Source: an uncultured Collinsella sp. (GTDB lineage: Bacteria > Actinomycetota > Coriobacteriia > Coriobacteriales > Coriobacteriaceae). From it: DNA of 30,129 nt. The stretch is from contig CABSAN010000024.1 of the NCBI GenBank assembly GCA_902475785.1, forward strand, positions 1 through 30,129, given 5' to 3'. The notes beneath the pieces were generated by a model. The model had not been told where the DNA came from. It ran no database searches and saw nothing but the letters and a program-made list of their open reading frames with translations. Shown piece by piece: positions 14,382 to 22,411 of the stretch (positions are counted from its first letter, which is position 1; each line of letters opens with the position of its first letter). A program made the translations under genes and the position numbers.

Positions 14382-14702
14382 ATGGAGGCACAGATGAAGC
14401 GCGGCTTCCTCGAGGCCTGCGTGCTCGCGGCCGTCTCGGGCGAGGAATCCTACGGCTATCAGATCGTGAAGGACGTGCCCGCGAGCATGGGGCTCACGGA
14501 GTCCACGCTCTATCCGTTGCTCAAGCGCCTGGAGAAGGCGGGGTGCATCACGGCGCGCTCCGCCGAGCACAACGGGCGACTACGAAGGTACTACCGCATC
14601 ACGGACACCGGGCATGAGCGTATCGCCGAGTTCCTCGCCGAATGGCCATCCGTGCAGGAGATCTACCGTTACGTGAAGGGAGCGCACCATGACGCGCGAT
14701 GA
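14382..14702 (+). CDS. PadR-family transcriptional regulator
   Basis: This 106-residue winged-helix repressor has the PadR motifs YGYQIVK (24-30), STLYPLLKRLEK (41-52) and the wing GRLRRYYRIT (65-74). The C-terminal helix is short, as in subfamily 2. The start has AGGAGG 7 bases before the ATG; the frame extends further upstream, but that part covers the promoter. Its stop overlaps the next gene by 14 bp, so the two are translationally coupled. It probably represses its own operon through the dyad over the promoter. The inducing signal is unknown. Confidence 0.93.
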   Translation: MEAQMKRGFLEACVLAAVSGEESYGYQIVKDVPASMGLTESTLYPLLKRLEKAGCITARSAEHNGRLRRYYRITDTGHERIAEFLAEWPSVQEIYRYVKGAHHDAR

Positions 14703-15321
14703 GTTCTTGAACCGGCTGGGCGAGCTTCTGGCCTGCCTGCCGGCAGATCAGGTAAAGGAAACGCAGGAGTTCTACGCGGAGGTCATCGCCGACCGTATGG
14801 AGGACGGCATGACGGAGGCCGAGGCTGTGGCCGCCATGGGCACGCTCGGTGAGGTCGCCGAGGCAACGCTCGACGAACTGCCCGCCGTGCCGCGCGCAAT
14901 TGCGAGGACCAAGCGCAAGAGCGCGGCGCTTCTATGGGCGCTCGCCATCGTGGGCTCTCCGGTATGGATTCCGCTGCTGCTCGCGTTCGTCGCCGTTGCC
15001 GCTACAGTCTACATCTGCATTTGGGTTCTTGCGCTCTGCGTGTGGATCGTGGCCGCGGCATTCGGGGGCGTGGGCGTGGTGGGGCTCCTGTTCACCGTGG
15101 ACGGCATCATTATCGGGCATGTTCCGTACGTTTTAACCTCGATGGGAATGGGATTCGCTTCCATCGGTGTGGCGCTCCTCGCGGGAGCCGGCGCCTGGAT
15201 GGCGTCCAAGCAGATCGCGCGCCTCTCTGCCCTTTGGGCGAAGAAAGCCGTTTCGCCCTTCTGGAAAGATCGAGGCAATAAGAACCGCAGGGGCGCTGAA
15301 GCGGCGCCGCTTACAGCATAG
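14689..15321 (+). CDS. DUF1700 (HAAS-domain) membrane protein
   Basis: This 210-residue protein begins with the helical DUF1700/HAAS domain (MTRDEFLNRLGELLACLP to about residue 65, including EAEAVAAMGTLGEVA). About four membrane helices follow (about 83-105, 107-128, 130-150 and 155-175), then a basic cytoplasmic tail. DUF1700 proteins are commonly encoded next to PadR regulators and DUF4097 proteins, exactly as here. They are thought to relay a membrane or envelope signal to PadR; the mechanism is not established. The ATG lies inside padR. Confidence 0.88.
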   Translation: MTRDEFLNRLGELLACLPADQVKETQEFYAEVIADRMEDGMTEAEAVAAMGTLGEVAEATLDELPAVPRAIARTKRKSAALLWALAIVGSPVWIPLLLAFVAVAATVYICIWVLALCVWIVAAAFGGVGVVGLLFTVDGIIIGHVPYVLTSMGMGFASIGVALLAGAGAWMASKQIARLSALWAKKAVSPFWKDRGNKNRRGAEAAPLTA

Positions 15322-15335
15322 GAAGGAGTGCAAAC

Positions 15336-15599
15336 ATGTCCAGCGTAAAAAAGATTTACCTTGCCGTAGCGGGTGGGCTTGTTGCCACGGGGCTCGTCCT
15401 GGCTGCTATCGGATTTGTAGCCTCCGGCTTTAACCTCGCTGTTTTCAACACACAGATCGACCTGCGCGATGACACCATCATTCTGGGTGGTGTTGAAATA
15501 GACGACCCGACAGGGCTTCCACTCATCGAGCAGCTTGCCGAGGTTGGCGAGATCCATATTGGATCTGCAACGACTGGTTCGTCTTCTCCTCGCAAATGA
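15336..15599 (+). CDS. Truncated DUF4097-type membrane protein
   Basis: This 87-residue frame is third in the padR-DUF1700 operon, 14 bp downstream, with GGAAGGAG before its ATG. It has one N-terminal membrane helix (about 7-30), then a short segment with NTQIDLRDDTIILGGVEID that looks like the start of a beta-rich domain. In comparable operons this position holds a DUF4097 adhesin-like protein of 200 or more residues, so the beta domain seems to be missing. The coding similarity stops near SATTGSSSP, where the sequence changes to a remnant of another gene. It is probably non-functional or reduced to a membrane anchor. Confidence 0.55.
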   Translation: MSSVKKIYLAVAGGLVATGLVLAAIGFVASGFNLAVFNTQIDLRDDTIILGGVEIDDPTGLPLIEQLAEVGEIHIGSATTGSSSPRK

Positions 15600-15790
15600 T
15601 CGAGCTCGTAGCAGCCATCCCCCTTCGGGCGCACCACGACGGGCGTGAGCACGCCGCCCTCGGAGCCTTTTTGCGAGACCTTCCGTCACGCTCTTCCTGC
15701 GTGGTGAACCGGTCATCGACCGACGGGAGGCTGATGGGAATCTCTCGACTTCGGGCCAATCACGAAAGGCTGAGGAGATGTCGAGCATGA
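15600..15790 (-). pseudogene. Decayed ParB-like (plasmid/ICE partition) gene fragment
   Basis: The minus strand near 15604-15660 reads GVLTPVVVRPKGDGCYEL. This strongly resembles the ParB/RepB N-terminal motif ahead of the GHRR box, which is missing here. Upstream pieces in other frames (IPISLPSVDDRFTTQEE, then VTEGLAK) fit the preceding ParB region, implying at least two frameshifts, one near an A5 run at about 15672. The fragment ends where the truncated DUF4097 gene begins on the opposite strand. I read it as the relic of a mobile element. This was recognised by eye only. Confidence 0.4.
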
Positions 15791-15798
15791 CCTCATGA

Positions 15799-15895
15799 CG
15801 GGGATGGGCCCGGCGGCAATGCCGGGCCGCCCTCGGCAGCCGAGACTCCCCGCCCCGGCCCCGGGCAAGGAGCCGTCCCTTGCATCCCCATCCCG
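15799..15895. other. GC-rich multi-hairpin stretch between the ParB remnant and the MFS gene
   Basis: GGGATGGG (15801-15808) can pair with CCCATCCC (15887-15894). Between them lie GGCCCGGC/GCCGGGCC (15807-15828), CTCGG/CCGAG (about 15833-15845) and GCAAGG/CCTTGC (about 15865-15883). No T-run follows. Chance pairing is easy at this GC content, so a structured RNA is only a possibility. It may help end transcription of the MFS gene. Confidence 0.3.
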
Positions 15896-15924
15896 GTTGC
15901 GAAAGGGCCGCTAAGTGGCCGCGT

Positions 15925-17301
15925 CTACGAGGGGATCTCCCTCGGGATGAACCGCGACGCGACCAGGCCGGCGACGGCCGCCACGCACACCGCGTCGAAC
16001 ACCCCAGCCGTACCCGCGGCGGTCGCGGCGGGGGCAAGCATGCCGCACGCCGCAGTCGAGACGGTGCCGCCGAAGCCCCTGAAGAACATGGCCATGGAGG
16101 TAGCGCGCCCGGCGTCCGCAGGATCGGCGCCCGTCTGGGCGGCAAGGTTGGACACGGGCATGCCGATGCCGACGCCGAGACCCAGCGCCGCCGCGACGGC
16201 GGCGCAGGAGGCGACCGCTAGCATCGGGGACATCGCAGAGAACGTCACCGACGCCGCAAGGACGACGGCGGATGAGGCCGCCGCGATGGCACGGAGCCGC
16301 CCGGTCGCGCGGAACGCCGCGCCAGATGTATTGCTGCCGACCATGAGGGCAAGCGTCATGGGAATGAGCACCGCGCCAGACGAGGCAGCGGCCATACCCA
16401 GCCCCTCCTGGAGGAGCCTAGGCAGATAGGAGACGCCCGCCATGAGGGCGAACTGGACGCAGAAGCCGGAGACGAACCCCGCTACGACCTGCCCGCGTCG
16501 GAACAGGCCCGTGGGCACGGTCGGAGCGGCCTTACCCCTCTCCACGCGGGCGAGCGCGACCGCGAAGACGAGGAATAGCGCGACGAGGACCGTGAACTGC
16601 GGCGAGGCCATGGGAAAGACGCTGCCCGCCAAGCTGAAGGCGAGGACGAGGCTCAGAACGCACAGCGAGGCGACGACGCTCCCCGAGACGTCGAAGCCAA
16701 CTACAGGGGCCCCGGGAGCCCTGCCGGGCAGGCAGCGCCCCGACAGGAACAGGGCGACGATCGAGATGGGGAGGTTGACGACGAAGATGACGTGCCAGGA
16801 TAGCCCCTGGGCGACGGCCCCGCCGATGACGGGCCCTACGACGCTCGCAATCCCGTACATGGCCGAAGCCGCCCCGAGGTACGGTCCCCTGTCCCTCGGG
16901 GCGAGCATCATCGCCGCGGCAATGAACACACCCGCCTCGAGGACGCCGCCGCCCACGCCCTGAAGCAGGCGGAACGCCGCCAGCGCCTCTATCGTCGGTG
17001 CGAGGGCGCACAGGACGGACGATGCGGCGAAGAGCGCGAGCCCCGCCACGTACACCCTCCTGAGGCCGAACGAGAACGCCAGCCCTCCGCACAGGAGGGT
17101 GGACACGGTGCTCGCCACGAGGTAGGCGGTCATCGGCCAGGCATAGTGGGCCTCCCCTCCGAGCGCCGCGGCAACCGTCGGCATGGCAGTGGCCACCACG
17201 GTCGAGTCGAGCGCCGCGACGAACAAGGCGAGCATGAGGCCCGCCACGGTCGACTTACCGACCGCCCCCGTCGCGGGGATGGGTATCGGTTTTTCTTGCA
17301 T
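15925..17301 (-). CDS. MFS multidrug exporter, DHA2 (EmrB/QacA) type
   Basis: This 458-residue integral membrane protein has about 14 hydrophobic segments. Motifs are LDSTVVATAMP (31-41, the DHA2 motif D1), GGLAFSFGLRRV (72-83, motif A region), RLLQGVGGG (111-119, motif B) and GPVIGG (156-161, antiporter motif C), followed by NLPIS. It would export drugs or other amphipathic compounds in exchange for protons. The start has GAGGAAG ahead of the ATG. It lies 78 bp downstream of the AraC gene on the same strand, so that regulator probably controls it. GC content is visibly higher than in neighbouring core genes, which suggests acquisition. Confidence 0.93.
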   Translation of the reverse strand: MQEKPIPIPATGAVGKSTVAGLMLALFVAALDSTVVATAMPTVAAALGGEAHYAWPMTAYLVASTVSTLLCGGLAFSFGLRRVYVAGLALFAASSVLCALAPTIEALAAFRLLQGVGGGVLEAGVFIAAAMMLAPRDRGPYLGAASAMYGIASVVGPVIGGAVAQGLSWHVIFVVNLPISIVALFLSGRCLPGRAPGAPVVGFDVSGSVVASLCVLSLVLAFSLAGSVFPMASPQFTVLVALFLVFAVALARVERGKAAPTVPTGLFRRGQVVAGFVSGFCVQFALMAGVSYLPRLLQEGLGMAAASSGAVLIPMTLALMVGSNTSGAAFRATGRLRAIAAASSAVVLAASVTFSAMSPMLAVASCAAVAAALGLGVGIGMPVSNLAAQTGADPADAGRATSMAMFFRGFGGTVSTAACGMLAPAATAAGTAGVFDAVCVAAVAGLVASRFIPREIPS

Positions 17302-17379
17302 GTTTCTTCCTCTCTACTCAGCGCCCGCCCGCGCGGGCACCGCGGGGCATCCCCCGCGTCAGACAAAAGGAAGGACGGG
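17302..17379 (-). promoter_or_regulatory. AraC-MFS spacer with two GC-rich hairpins
   Basis: On the minus strand CGCGGGG-GATG-CCCCGCG is followed by the self-complementary GCCCGCGCGGGC. No T-run is present. They may stabilise the message or tune read-through into the MFS gene. Confidence 0.3.
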
Positions 17380-18267
17380 TCACCCCCTGGGCCTCCTCGC
17401 CACGGACATCCAGATCTCGCTGCGATACCCTCTCGACGCGAAGTCGCCATGCGGGTACACCTCGAGGCTGACGTCGCCGGCGAGCTCGTAGCCCGAGGAC
17501 GGGAGCCACTCGGAGAAGATTCTGCGGTAGTGCTCGGCGGTCGCGACGTCGCACGGCCCGGTGCAGTCGAACACGGCCCACGTGCCGGCGGGGACGTAAA
17601 TCTCGTCCGCCCAGCCGGGGGCCTCCCCCGAGGACGCCACCGCTATCCGGTAGCTCGACTCCCCGCCCTCGGACACGTTGACCCCGAGAACCCCCTCGGG
17701 TCCCGAGCCATCGGCGAGGGCGAGCAGGGCCTCGATGCTCCCGGAGCGCGAGGCGCCACCCCAGAACCTCCCGAGTTCCTCTCTCCCCTCCTCCCCCATC
17801 TGGGCGAGGAGGCCCGCCTCGGACGGCCCGCACGGAAGCGACACCCCGACGAGGCGCATCCCGCCCCATAGGACGATCCTCCACGGCAGGGGCTCGGCGC
17901 CCGTGACGGTGAGGGAGAACGAGAGCCTCGGGAAGATCGAGAGCGGGGCACCCGGGCGCTTCGCCTCGCTGGGCGAGATCCCGAGGGCGTCCCTGAACGC
18001 TCGGTTGAACGCGGTCGGGGAGCAGTAGCCGTACCGGACCGCGACGTCGACGACCCGCTCCCCGCGGGACAGGTCGAGCGCGGCGCGGGAGATGCGGCGC
18101 CGGCGCACGTACTCCATGAGGCCGATGCCGGCGATATAGGAGAACATCCTCCGGAACTGTCCCTCGGTGCAGGCGGCGAGCCGCGCCGCATGGGCGAGGT
18201 CGAGGTCCCCCTCGAGGTTCGCCTCTATGTAGTCCATCGCGTCGTTGAAGCCCTCTATCCAGCCCAT
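17380..18267 (-). CDS. AraC-family regulator with GyrI-like effector domain
   Basis: This 295-residue regulator has its AraC/XylS two-helix-turn-helix region at the N-terminus (about 5-108: LDLAHAARLAACTEGQFRRMFSY, then VVDVAVRYGYCSPTAFNRAFRDALGISPSE). A GyrI-like ligand-binding domain fills about 115-290 and includes the typical YVPAGTWAVFDCTGP. This layout is known from Rob-like regulators that sense drugs or other small molecules. The frame extends to 18504, but the ATG at 18267 fits the domain start and has AAGGA upstream. It lies directly upstream of the MFS exporter and shares its very high GC content, so it is probably that exporter's activator. Confidence 0.92.
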   Translation of the reverse strand: MGWIEGFNDAMDYIEANLEGDLDLAHAARLAACTEGQFRRMFSYIAGIGLMEYVRRRRISRAALDLSRGERVVDVAVRYGYCSPTAFNRAFRDALGISPSEAKRPGAPLSIFPRLSFSLTVTGAEPLPWRIVLWGGMRLVGVSLPCGPSEAGLLAQMGEEGREELGRFWGGASRSGSIEALLALADGSGPEGVLGVNVSEGGESSYRIAVASSGEAPGWADEIYVPAGTWAVFDCTGPCDVATAEHYRRIFSEWLPSSGYELAGDVSLEVYPHGDFASRGYRSEIWMSVARRPRG

Positions 18268-18660
18268 CGGGTCACCATCCTTCCGAGAAGAGAGCATGGG
18301 GCAACAAGGCAGCGCAGTCCTCGCGTCCAAGGGGCGAATAATGAGAGTTTTTGATGACTGGCTCGTCGCCAGCGATCCGTCTCGATGATAGACCGTCGGC
18401 ACGAGGATCCGACCCGCGAATGCCCGTTCTGCAATGTCAGGAACCTCGCTCAGGAGCACGCCATGAAGGAGGACGCCCGCTGCGCCGTGATGCGCGCGGC
18501 ACACCCACGACGCGACAGCCGCGATCGAAAGCTAAGGAGGGACGTTAGCCACTGGGTTAGCAAGTAGCCCATTCCGTACGCACAGCGCCAGGAACAGCGG
18601 CCCGCCCAACGACCACCTTGGACCATGGCACCGTCGCAGTAAGAGGACGGACAGCGAGCG
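18268..18660. other. GC-rich stretch with no recognisable gene
   Basis: Short frames exist on both strands (for example 18385-18567 plus, 60 codons, containing ECPFCNVRNLAQEHAMKEDARC), but I recognise none of them. The first part must contain the AraC promoter, of which I see no clear boxes. The rest may be decayed DNA from the same acquisition event as the AraC-MFS pair. Confidence 0.4.
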
Positions 18661-18754
18661 GGCACCAGAGCGAACAAATTGGCATGAAAAGAAGACGGCA
18701 TAGACCTTCTGGTCATGCCGTCTTCTTTGAATGACTAGTTGTCGCTCTGGTGCC
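18661..18754. repeat. Long imperfect palindrome around the liv terminator
   Basis: GGCACCAGAGCGA (18661-18673) is matched by its exact reverse complement at 18742-18754. The arms continue inwards imperfectly into the perfect terminator stem, giving about 46-bp arms in total. It could be a small non-autonomous element carrying the terminator. Confidence 0.65.
18687..18729 (-). terminator. Terminator of the liv operon
   Basis: Perfect 11-bp arms GAAGACGGCAT / ATGCCGTCTTC (18691-18701, 18715-18725) plus an inner GACC/GGTC pairing are followed by TTTTC on the minus strand. On the plus strand the hairpin is followed by TTTG, so it could work in both directions. It lies 70 bp beyond livF. Confidence 0.85.
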
Positions 18755-18800
18755 AGTGCAGCGTCGGCCGATCCGCCGTTCGGCAGAACGGCGGAACCTC

Positions 18801-19514
18801 CTAGCCGCCCAGATAGGCTTTGCGGACGTTATCGTCGTGCAGGAGCTCTTGGCCCGTGCCGGTCATGGTGATCTTGCCGGTCTCGAGCACGTAGCCGCGC
18901 GTAGCGATGGAAAGTGCCATCTGTGCGTTTTGCTCAACCAGGAGCACCGTGGTGCCGGCCTTGTGCAGGTCCTCGACAATCTGGAAGATCTGCTCAATCA
19001 GAATCGGCGCCAGACCCATGGAGGGCTCGTCGAGCATAAGCAGCTTGGGGTTGCTCATAAGGGCGCGGCCCATAACGAGCATCTGCTGCTCGCCGCCCGA
19101 AAGGGTGCCGGCCACCTGGCGACGGCGCTCCTTAAGGCGCGGGAACTGCTCGTAGACGCGCTCGAGTCCCGGAGCCACCGTGGACTTGGGTTGCGTATAG
19201 GCGCCCATCTCCAGGTTCTCCTCGACCGTCATCTGCAAAAAGGCACGACGGCCCTCGGGCACCTGAGCCAGGCCCTTGCCAACCAGCTTGTCGGCGGGCG
19301 TATGGGTAATGTCCTCGCCCATAAACTTGATGGAGCCGGTCTTGGAGCGCAGCAGGCCCGAGACAGTCTTGAGCGTTGTGGACTTGCCGGCACCGTTGGC
19401 GCCGATCAGGGCCACAATCTCGCCCTCGTTGACGTTAAAGGAGATGTCCTTGATGGCGTGGATGGCGCCGTACCAGACGTTGATGTTGTAGACGGAAAGC
19501 ATCGGCTCTGCCAT
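18801..19514 (-). CDS. livF: Branched-chain amino-acid ABC transporter ATPase LivF
   Basis: This 237-residue ATPase is the second nucleotide-binding subunit of a HAAT-type importer and acts on the inner face of the membrane. Walker A is GANGAGKS (38-45), the signature is LSGGEQQ (138-144) and Walker B is LLMLDEP (158-164), followed by SMGLAP as in LivF. The ATG directly follows the livG stop codon, with GGGGAGAA as ribosome-binding site. It is the last gene of the livJHMGF operon. Confidence 0.96.
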   Translation of the reverse strand: MAEPMLSVYNINVWYGAIHAIKDISFNVNEGEIVALIGANGAGKSTTLKTVSGLLRSKTGSIKFMGEDITHTPADKLVGKGLAQVPEGRRAFLQMTVEENLEMGAYTQPKSTVAPGLERVYEQFPRLKERRRQVAGTLSGGEQQMLVMGRALMSNPKLLMLDEPSMGLAPILIEQIFQIVEDLHKAGTTVLLVEQNAQMALSIATRGYVLETGKITMTGTGQELLHDDNVRKAYLGG

Positions 19515-20375
19515 TTAGTTCTCCCCCTTATCCTGCTTGCCCAGATACGCCTCGATAACGGCGTCGTTGTTCTGGATCTCCTCGGCCGTGCCCTTGGCGA
19601 TGACCTTACCAAAGTTAAGCACGCAGATACCCTCGCATATATTCATGACGAGCGACATGTCGTGCTCGATAAGCATGATGGCGATGCCGAAGGTGTCGCG
19701 AATCTTAACGATGTTCTCCATGAGCTCCGCGGTCTCGGACGGGTTCATGCCGGCGGCAGGCTCATCGAGCAGCAACAGCTTGGGGTTGGTGGCAAGCGCA
19801 CGGACAATCTCCAGACGACGCTGGGCGCCATAAGGCAGCGAGCCGGCCTGCTCGTTTGCCAGGTGCTCCATATCAAAGATGGACAGCAGCTCCATGGCGC
19901 GCTCGTGGGCGGCCTTCTCGTGCTTCCAGTACGTCGGCAGGCGCAGCACACCCTCAAAACCGGAATAGCGCTCCTGGTTGTGCAGGCCGACTTTTACGTT
20001 GTCCTCCACCGTCATGGTGTTGAACAGGCGAATGTTCTGGAAGGTACGGGCGATGCCCATACGGTTGACCTGATAGACCGACTTGCCCGAGGTGTCCTCG
20101 CCGTCGAGCAGGATGGTGCCGTGCGTGGGCTGATACACCTTGGTGAGCAGATTGAAGACTGTGGTCTTGCCTGCACCGTTGGGGCCAATCAGACCGGCGA
20201 TCTCGGTCTTACCGATGGTCAGGCTAAAGTCGTCGACTGCCTTAAGGCCGCCAAATTCAATGCCCAAGTGGATGCACTCGAGCGCCGGGCGCTGGCCCAG
20301 GTCGCGGTCGGGAACGATGGCGCCAGAAGGATACGGAACCATCTTGCCCTTGTTGAACTCAAACTTACTGGGCAT
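19515..20375 (-). CDS. livG: Branched-chain amino-acid ABC transporter ATPase LivG
   Basis: This 286-residue ATPase is the partner of LivF. Walker A is GPNGAGKT (64-71), the signature is LPYGAQRR (180-187, typically LSYGQQRR in LivG) and Walker B is LLLDEPAAGMNP (200-211), which is characteristic of LivG. About 30 extra N-terminal residues precede the usual family start. The ATG overlaps the livM stop by 11 bp and has AGGAGG upstream, so translation is coupled. Confidence 0.96.
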   Translation of the reverse strand: MPSKFEFNKGKMVPYPSGAIVPDRDLGQRPALECIHLGIEFGGLKAVDDFSLTIGKTEIAGLIGPNGAGKTTVFNLLTKVYQPTHGTILLDGEDTSGKSVYQVNRMGIARTFQNIRLFNTMTVEDNVKVGLHNQERYSGFEGVLRLPTYWKHEKAAHERAMELLSIFDMEHLANEQAGSLPYGAQRRLEIVRALATNPKLLLLDEPAAGMNPSETAELMENIVKIRDTFGIAIMLIEHDMSLVMNICEGICVLNFGKVIAKGTAEEIQNNDAVIEAYLGKQDKGEN

Positions 20376-21453
20376 CGGCTGCCACCTCCTTCTTGGAAGT
20401 AAAGCGATCCTTAATGCGTGCGAAGAACGCCTTGAGCTGCGGGTTGTTAGTAAAGACCATGACCAGAATCAACACGATGGCGTAGATGAGCATGCGGTAG
20501 TCCGAGAACTGACGAAGCAACTCGGGGAGCACCGTGAGCAGCGCCGCCGCGATGACGGAACCGCGCATGTTGCCCAGGCCGCCCAGGACCACGAACACCA
20601 GAACCAGAATCGACGTGTTGAAGTCAAACTTGGTAGCGGAGAGCTGCGAGAAGTTACCGCCGAAGAGGGCTCCGGCAGCACCGGCGAGAGCGGCGGAGAC
20701 CACGAAGGCGATCATGCGGTACTGGGTGACGGAAATGCCCACAGACTCGGCAGCGATCTTGTTATCGCGCACGGCCATAATGGCACGGCCGGTACGGCTG
20801 CGAACCAGGTTGAGCACGATCACGAGTGCGACCATGACCAGGATGGCACCGGCGAGGAAGGTCGAGTACGTCGACACGCCCGATGCGCCCTGAGCGCCCT
20901 TGATGATAGCGGTGCCGTCTTCGAGCAGGTGCAGGTCGTCGATCGTGGAGTTGCCCGTGACGTTAAAGATAACGTGCAGACCGCGGGAATCGACGCCCAC
21001 GATGAGGCAGGTGACGATCTCTTTGATGATCTCGCCAAAGGCCAAGGTCACGATGGCCAGGTAGTCGCCGCTCAGGCGCAGGACCGGGATGCCGATCAAG
21101 AAGCCCAGGATGGCGGCAGCGATGGCGCCGACCACGATGCTGATGACAAGGCGCACCGGATCGGAAGGAACGGCGCTCTCGAGGGCGACCGCGGTGACGA
21201 TCCCCGTATAGGCACCGACGCTCATAAAGCCTGCGTGGCCCAGCGACAAGTCGCCCGCGATACCGACGACGAGGTTGAGCGAGATAGCCATAACGATGTA
21301 GGCCGTGATGGGGACCAACTGGCCGGCGATCATGCGTGGGATCATATGGTTGGATTGCATAAAGAACACGATGGCGAATGCCACGATGCACATGGCGTAC
21401 GTGACAAAGTCGTGACGCGTCTGCTTGTCTTTAAGAAACTTCATAACGCTCAC
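20365..21453 (-). CDS. livM: Branched-chain amino-acid ABC transporter permease LivM
   Basis: This 362-residue permease has about ten membrane helices. Family segments include ISLNLVVGIAGDLSLGHAGFMSVGAY and LSGDYLAIVTLAFGEI, and the cytoplasmic loop that contacts the ATPases has GRAIMAVRDNKIAAESVGI. The frame starts at a GTG (21453) adjacent to the livH stop. The ATG three codons later (21444) has AGGTGAG at good spacing and is an equally plausible start. It forms the membrane channel with LivH. Confidence 0.95.
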   Translation of the reverse strand: MSVMKFLKDKQTRHDFVTYAMCIVAFAIVFFMQSNHMIPRMIAGQLVPITAYIVMAISLNLVVGIAGDLSLGHAGFMSVGAYTGIVTAVALESAVPSDPVRLVISIVVGAIAAAILGFLIGIPVLRLSGDYLAIVTLAFGEIIKEIVTCLIVGVDSRGLHVIFNVTGNSTIDDLHLLEDGTAIIKGAQGASGVSTYSTFLAGAILVMVALVIVLNLVRSRTGRAIMAVRDNKIAAESVGISVTQYRMIAFVVSAALAGAAGALFGGNFSQLSATKFDFNTSILVLVFVVLGGLGNMRGSVIAAALLTVLPELLRQFSDYRMLIYAIVLILVMVFTNNPQLKAFFARIKDRFTSKKEVAADAQ

Positions 21454-22335
21454 CTACACCTTCTCGGGGACGTACTTGCCCAAGAGGCCGGCAGGCTTGA
21501 CGAGCAGGACGATGATCAGAACACCAAAGACGATGGAGTTGGCAAGGCTCGTGGAAATGTAGGCCTGCGCCATCGCCTCGATGATGCCGATGAGAATGCC
21601 ACCGACAAAGGCGCCGGGGATGGAACCGATGCCACCGAAGACGGCGGCGTCGAAGGCCTTGATGCCAGGCATGGCGCCCGTGGTGGGCTGCAGCACCGGC
21701 GAGTAGGAGCACAGGAGCACGCCGGCGATGGCGGCAAGGGCAGAGCCGATGGCAAACGTCATCGAGATGGTGCGGTTGACGTTGATGCCCATGAGCTGAG
21801 CGGCGGCCTTGTCCTCGGACACGGCGCGCATGGCTTTGCCCATCTTGGTCTTACCTGTAAAGAACATCAGGCCGGCCATGATAACCAGGCAGGCGACGAT
21901 GGTGACGAGCGAGACGGCGCTTACGTTGAACTTGGCCAAGAACTCCGGCACCTGGAAGGTGACGAGCGAAGTGAAGTTCTTGGGCGTGGCGCCCCACAGA
22001 AGCTGCGCGGCGTTCTGCAGGAAGTAAGACACGCCGATGGCCGTGATCAGAACGGCCAGCGGGCCTGCTTGGCGCAGCGGCTTATAGGCCAGGCCCTCGA
22101 TGAGAACACCGAGAACGGTACAGACCACACAAGAGAGAACTACAGATGCCCAGCCCGGGAGGCCGAGATACGACGTGGCGCAGAACGAGACATAGGCACC
22201 GACCATGATGACGTCGCCGTGAGCGAAGTTGAGCATCTTGGCGATACCGTAGACCATGGTGTAGCCCAACGCGATGATGGCGTAGACGCTGCCCATGGAC
22301 AGGCCGTTGACCAGGTATTGGATAAAGACCGTCAT
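21454..22335 (-). CDS. livH: Branched-chain amino-acid ABC transporter permease LivH
   Basis: This 293-residue permease has about eight membrane helices. Typical LivH segments are LVNGLSMGSVYAIIALGYTMVYG and MLNFAHGDVIMVGAY near the N-terminus, and GKAMRAVSEDKAAAQLMGI in the ATPase-contact loop. The frame is open to 22428, but the ATG at 22335 has AAGGGGG upstream and gives the family N-terminus (MTVFIQYLVNG). It is separated from livJ by 139 bp that contain two hairpins. Confidence 0.95.
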   Translation of the reverse strand: MTVFIQYLVNGLSMGSVYAIIALGYTMVYGIAKMLNFAHGDVIMVGAYVSFCATSYLGLPGWASVVLSCVVCTVLGVLIEGLAYKPLRQAGPLAVLITAIGVSYFLQNAAQLLWGATPKNFTSLVTFQVPEFLAKFNVSAVSLVTIVACLVIMAGLMFFTGKTKMGKAMRAVSEDKAAAQLMGINVNRTISMTFAIGSALAAIAGVLLCSYSPVLQPTTGAMPGIKAFDAAVFGGIGSIPGAFVGGILIGIIEAMAQAYISTSLANSIVFGVLIIVLLVKPAGLLGKYVPEKV

Positions 22336-22381
22336 GTTCCACATCCCCCTTTCGAATAGGTTTCCAGTTGATGTATGAAAC

Positions 22382-22401
22382 AGGGACGTTACACTGTCCC
22401 T
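22382..22401. repeat. Small hairpin upstream of livH
   Basis: AGGGAC-N8-GTCCCT lies 47 bp before the livH ATG. Its arms share the GGGAC/GTCCC core of the palindromes near padR, so it may belong to the same kind of intergenic repeat. Confidence 0.45.
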
Positions 22402-22411
22402 AGATACCAAG

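Noticed and set aside
15009..16145. 378-codon minus-strand frame
   Set aside because: It crosses DUF1700, the DUF4097 remnant and the MFS end in antisense, and only short parts near 15600-15790 make sense, as a decayed ParB piece.
18385..18567. 60-codon plus-strand frame with CPFC
   Set aside because: It has no ribosome-binding site or recognisable family, and its codon use looks random; kept only as part of the unassigned stretch.
20140..22359. 739-codon plus-strand frame
   Set aside because: It is antisense to livM and livH, whose products are clear; the translation is His/Asp-rich in the manner of a shadow frame.
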